A stretch of 38,202 nt of DNA. Source: a virus. Every line of letters starts with the position of its first letter. The first letter of the stretch is position 1. Shown piece after piece: positions 35,308 through 38,202 of this stretch. The notes under the pieces are model-generated. The model was not told the origin of the DNA. It saw nothing but the letters and a program-made list of their open reading frames with translations, and did no database searches. A program made the translations under genes and the position numbers. The DNA is taken from positions 1 through 38,202 of IMG/VR virus record IMGVR_UViG_3300036832_000354; one strand, given 5' to 3'.

Positions 35308-38202
35308 GATCGCCTCCCTTGCCTCTGCAGGTAACCTTCTCTGATAGACATGATCTGGAACGCAGTCTGGACATGCGATTCAATAGCGGACCTAGTAAGA
35401 CCGTCGAAGTGCGCATGATATGCCGGGCCATTAATTTGCGCCTTCATCATCTCATTAGGAGCAACAACCCGCTCCGGCGTTCCGGTCATGTTGTAGGCGA
35501 TGGTGACGCCCGGCGGCAGCCATCCTCCAGAGTCATACTTCATGAACTGCGTAGCAAGCGCAACCCCCGTTGAGTGAACATCGTTGATGCCGTACCGCTC
35601 GACACGCTTGCCCCAGATATTAGCGGCATCAAGCACGGACTTGGACCCCATCATCGCGAGGATGGCTGGGTAGTCCCCCGCATTACGCACAAAGTCGATG
35701 ATTGCGGGAAGCTGCGTCTTCATGCCGCCACCGAACGCAGCATTCGAGATCGTACCGGCCGGAGTCCAGCCGATTAGTCCTCGCCCGCCAGTTCCGACAG
35801 CGAACGGGTTCCATCCCGACTCGCCCCAGATAGAGGCAGCCGCGCCAGCCGCCGCTACCTTGTTGCCGGCAAATAGGTTGTTCAGCAGGTACCTATACAG
35901 CTGTAGGCCATTCGCCCGCAAACCTGCTGATGTAGCGCCAGCCGACGAGCCGGTGCCGAGGATGCCCGAGAAGAACGAGCCAACCGCCCCGGCCGCTCCC
36001 ATGAGCGAACGCATAACCTGACCAGGAAGCTTCGACACCGCGATAGCGCCCTTGCCTATGAAGGAGATGAGGGCCTTTGGCCAGCTGCCGAAGATATCGC
36101 CCACGAACTTGTCGAGGTGCTTGCCTTCAGAAATCATGCCATGGATAATACCGGTGATAACCTGCTTGCCGATCGGTACCATTGTTTGTGCCGGAGAACT
36201 AATATGGAAGTAAGACTTGACAGCAGTAATCAATGGCTGAACAACATTTGCATTAATCCAGGAGCCGATATCTTTCATCGCGCCCCAGATGCCATTGAAG
36301 AGGCCCTGAATGATATTGTCGCCTACGGTAAGCAGCCAAGTTCCCGCGTCCGCGAACCAGCTACCCGCAGTCGAGAAGTAGCCAGGGACTGTTACCGTGA
36401 AGAAGTGAACGATATCTGTCCATCCGACGCTGATGCCATGGCTAAAGCCGCCGATGAGAGTCTTGCCCGTGCCGACTAGCCAATTGCCAGCATCCTTGAA
36501 CCAATTGGTGAAGTTCTGCGGAATCGTTACCGTGAAGAAGTTGGTGACATCTCTCCAGCCAATATCAAAGCCATGCTTCAGGCTATTGATAACAGTAGTT
36601 CCCTTGCCTTGAATCCAGGTAGTCGTGTTATCGAACCAGTGAGAGATGGTATGCCTTGCAGTATCAAAGCCGCCAGCAATATTGTGTCTAGCAACATCGA
36701 GCCCGCGAGTCATCCCATTCCACATCGTGACGCTGGTATGCCCAACCCATGTACCGAAGCTTGCTACGGCATGCCTAGCGTCATCGAAGTAGTGCGCAAC
36801 CCACGTCGAGAACTTCTCGCTGCCGCCAGAGCTAAGGGCATCATTAAGAGCCCGCCCCGCAGACATAAGACTTCCCGGCGTCTTGCCTTTGAACGCTCCG
36901 ACGGGGTTAAGCCCCGCAACAAGATCTGCAGCTCCACGACCCCAATTGCCAACAAGACCCGGGACATTCCCAAGAACCTGTCCGACAAGACCTTGTTGCG
37001 GACCTCGCGGCGTAGGCGGCAGTACATTAAACAGACTTGTCCGTGCGCGCGGAGCGCCAGGCAGCGCAGGCGTGAGAGGTGCCGGAACTGATGTACCGCC
37101 ACCTCCGCCAAATGGATTCCATCGCTCGACAGCAGTAGCGGCATTCGCTAGCTTATCAACAGCCGAAATCAGGAAGTTGACGATGTTAACAAGGTACTGG
37201 AAGACATCCGCCATTGCTTGCGGGTTCTTTGCGACATCATTTGCTAGCGTAGCAATCGAATTCGCTATCATCGTCATGTCGCCGGAAACTTGTGGCGTAA
37301 CAGCAGCCGTAATTACAGCGAACGCATTCGCCACCGCAAGGATCGCAGTTTGTACTGCCGGTTGCCCAAATGAATTGACAACAGCATCCATGAACGTTCC
37401 GAGCGCCGGGCCGATAATGCTCATGGCCTTTGTGAAGGTCGGCGTCATCTTGTTCGTTATTTTGGAAAGGTCATCAATAAATGTAGTCAATGGGCCAACA
37501 AAAGGCGTACCGATCTTCTTCATGTCGCCGGAGACGGTCTTGACGAAATCATTCCAAGGCTTCGTCAGTTTGCCGGTCATCGCTGCGCCGACAATGCCCA
37601 TGCCAGCAAGTCCCGCGCCAAGCGCACCAATGATAGCGCCGCCTACAAGCTGACCGATAAATGGCGCCGCCGCAGCAATACCGGCGACGATGAATGGGGC
37701 AATGCTGGTACCACCACCGAATATCGCTGATATGCCGCCTCCGCCACCGCCACTACTTGCCGCTGCGGCTGCCGCGCTGCCTCCGCCACCACCCGCGCCA
37801 CCTCCGCCAAATAGCCCGCTTAGCCCTCCAAAGAAGCTCATGATGTTGCCGAGAATGGCACTCCCCGCGCCACCTGCTCCTGCTGCAGTCTGAATAGCAG
37901 ATTCTGCGCTAGTGACTACACCACCCTTCTTGGAAGGAGTGCCTCCAGCCGTTCCTGCGACTACCCGCAGAGCAGCTAGCTGGACCAGCGCTTCTCTGGT
38001 ATCGAAGGTTACGTTTATGCCGTGTGCCTTCAGCTGTAGCTTAGTTAGATCCAGGGAAATCTTCGCGATCTCATCAGAAGCCTTGGCTGGGTCGAGCATC
38101 TTCTGATCATGAATGCGCTGAATACGAGCCTTGATCTCGTCAAGATCCCGGTCGACCTGGGACTTGTCAGCCTCAAGCTTTGCCTTCGGCAAGTTGTCAA
38201 GT
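35304..38202 (-). CDS. Tape measure protein with lysozyme-like domain (partial)
   Basis: The gene is cut by the window edge; it reads open to the last base, so the true N-terminus lies outside and any start here is not real. At least 965 residues are visible. Features include a helical, charged N-terminal part (AKLEADKSQVDRDLDEIKARIQRIHDQ), Gly/Ala-rich hydrophobic stretches, then repeated Phe/Trp/Gly blocks (NTTTWIQGKG, FKDAGNWLVGTGKTLIGG) of about 60-70 residues. Near 35690-35920 is LYRYLLNNLFAGNKVAAAGAAASIWGESGWNPFAVGTGGRGLIGWTP, a phage tail lysozyme-like (Phage_lysozyme2-type) domain with the catalytic Glu, suited to local cell-wall opening at infection. Confidence 0.9.
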   Translation of the reverse strand, partial: LDNLPKAKLEADKSQVDRDLDEIKARIQRIHDQKMLDPAKASDEIAKISLDLTKLQLKAHGINVTFDTREALVQLAALRVVAGTAGGTPSKKGGVVTSAESAIQTAAGAGGAGSAILGNIMSFFGGLSGLFGGGGAGGGGGSAAAAAASSGGGGGGISAIFGGGTSIAPFIVAGIAAAAPFIGQLVGGAIIGALGAGLAGMGIVGAAMTGKLTKPWNDFVKTVSGDMKKIGTPFVGPLTTFIDDLSKITNKMTPTFTKAMSIIGPALGTFMDAVVNSFGQPAVQTAILAVANAFAVITAAVTPQVSGDMTMIANSIATLANDVAKNPQAMADVFQYLVNIVNFLISAVDKLANAATAVERWNPFGGGGGTSVPAPLTPALPGAPRARTSLFNVLPPTPRGPQQGLVGQVLGNVPGLVGNWGRGAADLVAGLNPVGAFKGKTPGSLMSAGRALNDALSSGGSEKFSTWVAHYFDDARHAVASFGTWVGHTSVTMWNGMTRGLDVARHNIAGGFDTARHTISHWFDNTTTWIQGKGTTVINSLKHGFDIGWRDVTNFFTVTIPQNFTNWFKDAGNWLVGTGKTLIGGFSHGISVGWTDIVHFFTVTVPGYFSTAGSWFADAGTWLLTVGDNIIQGLFNGIWGAMKDIGSWINANVVQPLITAVKSYFHISSPAQTMVPIGKQVITGIIHGMISEGKHLDKFVGDIFGSWPKALISFIGKGAIAVSKLPGQVMRSLMGAAGAVGSFFSGILGTGSSAGATSAGLRANGLQLYRYLLNNLFAGNKVAAAGAAASIWGESGWNPFAVGTGGRGLIGWTPAGTISNAAFGGGMKTQLPAIIDFVRNAGDYPAILAMMGSKSVLDAANIWGKRVERYGINDVHSTGVALATQFMKYDSGGWLPPGVTIAYNMTGTPERVVAPNEMMKAQINGPAYHAHFDGLTRSAIESHVQTAFQIMSIREGYLQRQGRRS

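Noticed and set aside
1-38202. tRNA genes
   Set aside because: I saw no convincing cloverleaf with T-loop and acceptor pairing; a tRNAscan run would be decisive.

Overview
This window is part of a tailed-phage (siphovirus-type) genome, most likely infecting an actinobacterium. The actinobacterial host is inferred from the moderately high G+C coding style, frequent GTG starts, endolysin and minor-tail types familiar from actinophages, and an element at 886-905 that resembles the conserved actinobacterial rRNA-operon leader. No integrase, capsid or terminase gene lies in the window. The right edge cuts the tape-measure gene, so the phage continues beyond it.

Layout: (i) 41-670 is a non-coding array of about 58 degenerate 10-bp units in strict 10-bp register, mostly ending in GAC. 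(ii) 671-1016 is a leader with a promoter, an operator-like palindrome, an 8-bp hairpin and a boxA-like element. (iii) 1017-5930 is a rightward operon of small genes, including a superinfection-immunity protein, a ParB-like protein and a RepA-like ATPase. Nine type II hammerhead ribozymes sit between its genes, each directly after a stop codon and just before the next Shine-Dalgarno sequence. (iv) 5931-16730 holds an HNH endonuclease, many small unknown genes, a glycosyltransferase, a dCMP deaminase and a SNF2-type helicase. (v) 16806-29677 is the replication, recombination and nucleotide block: RecB-like nuclease, deoxyribosyltransferase-like protein, Sak4-like ATPase, SSB-like protein, MazG, flavoprotein, HAD phosphatase, SDR, ThyX, HNH, and a DNA polymerase III alpha split in two by a methyltransferase gene. 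(vi) 29678-29849 is a structured gap between convergent transcription units. (vii) 29850-38202 is leftward: methyltransferase, small proteins, endolysin, minor tail proteins, distal tail protein and a tape measure with a lysozyme-like domain.

The most striking system is the ribozyme-punctuated operon. All nine elements have the GAAA box, a closed stem III ending in GUC, a closed stem I, the CUGAUGA box, and an open stem II joining the two ends, which is the type II permutation. In every copy the stem-I loop can pair with the bases just after stem II. This pairing changes in a compensatory way between copies. The predicted result is a polycistronic RNA that cuts itself into separate messages, each with a structured 5' leader ending at GGGAG plus a start codon.

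A second system is a promoter family (TAG[A/C/T]C-type -35, 17-18 bp, TATAAT or TATACT) found at six places, two of them directly before the HNH genes. Several 3' units of the decamer array contain the same CTAGCGT sequence as these -35 regions.
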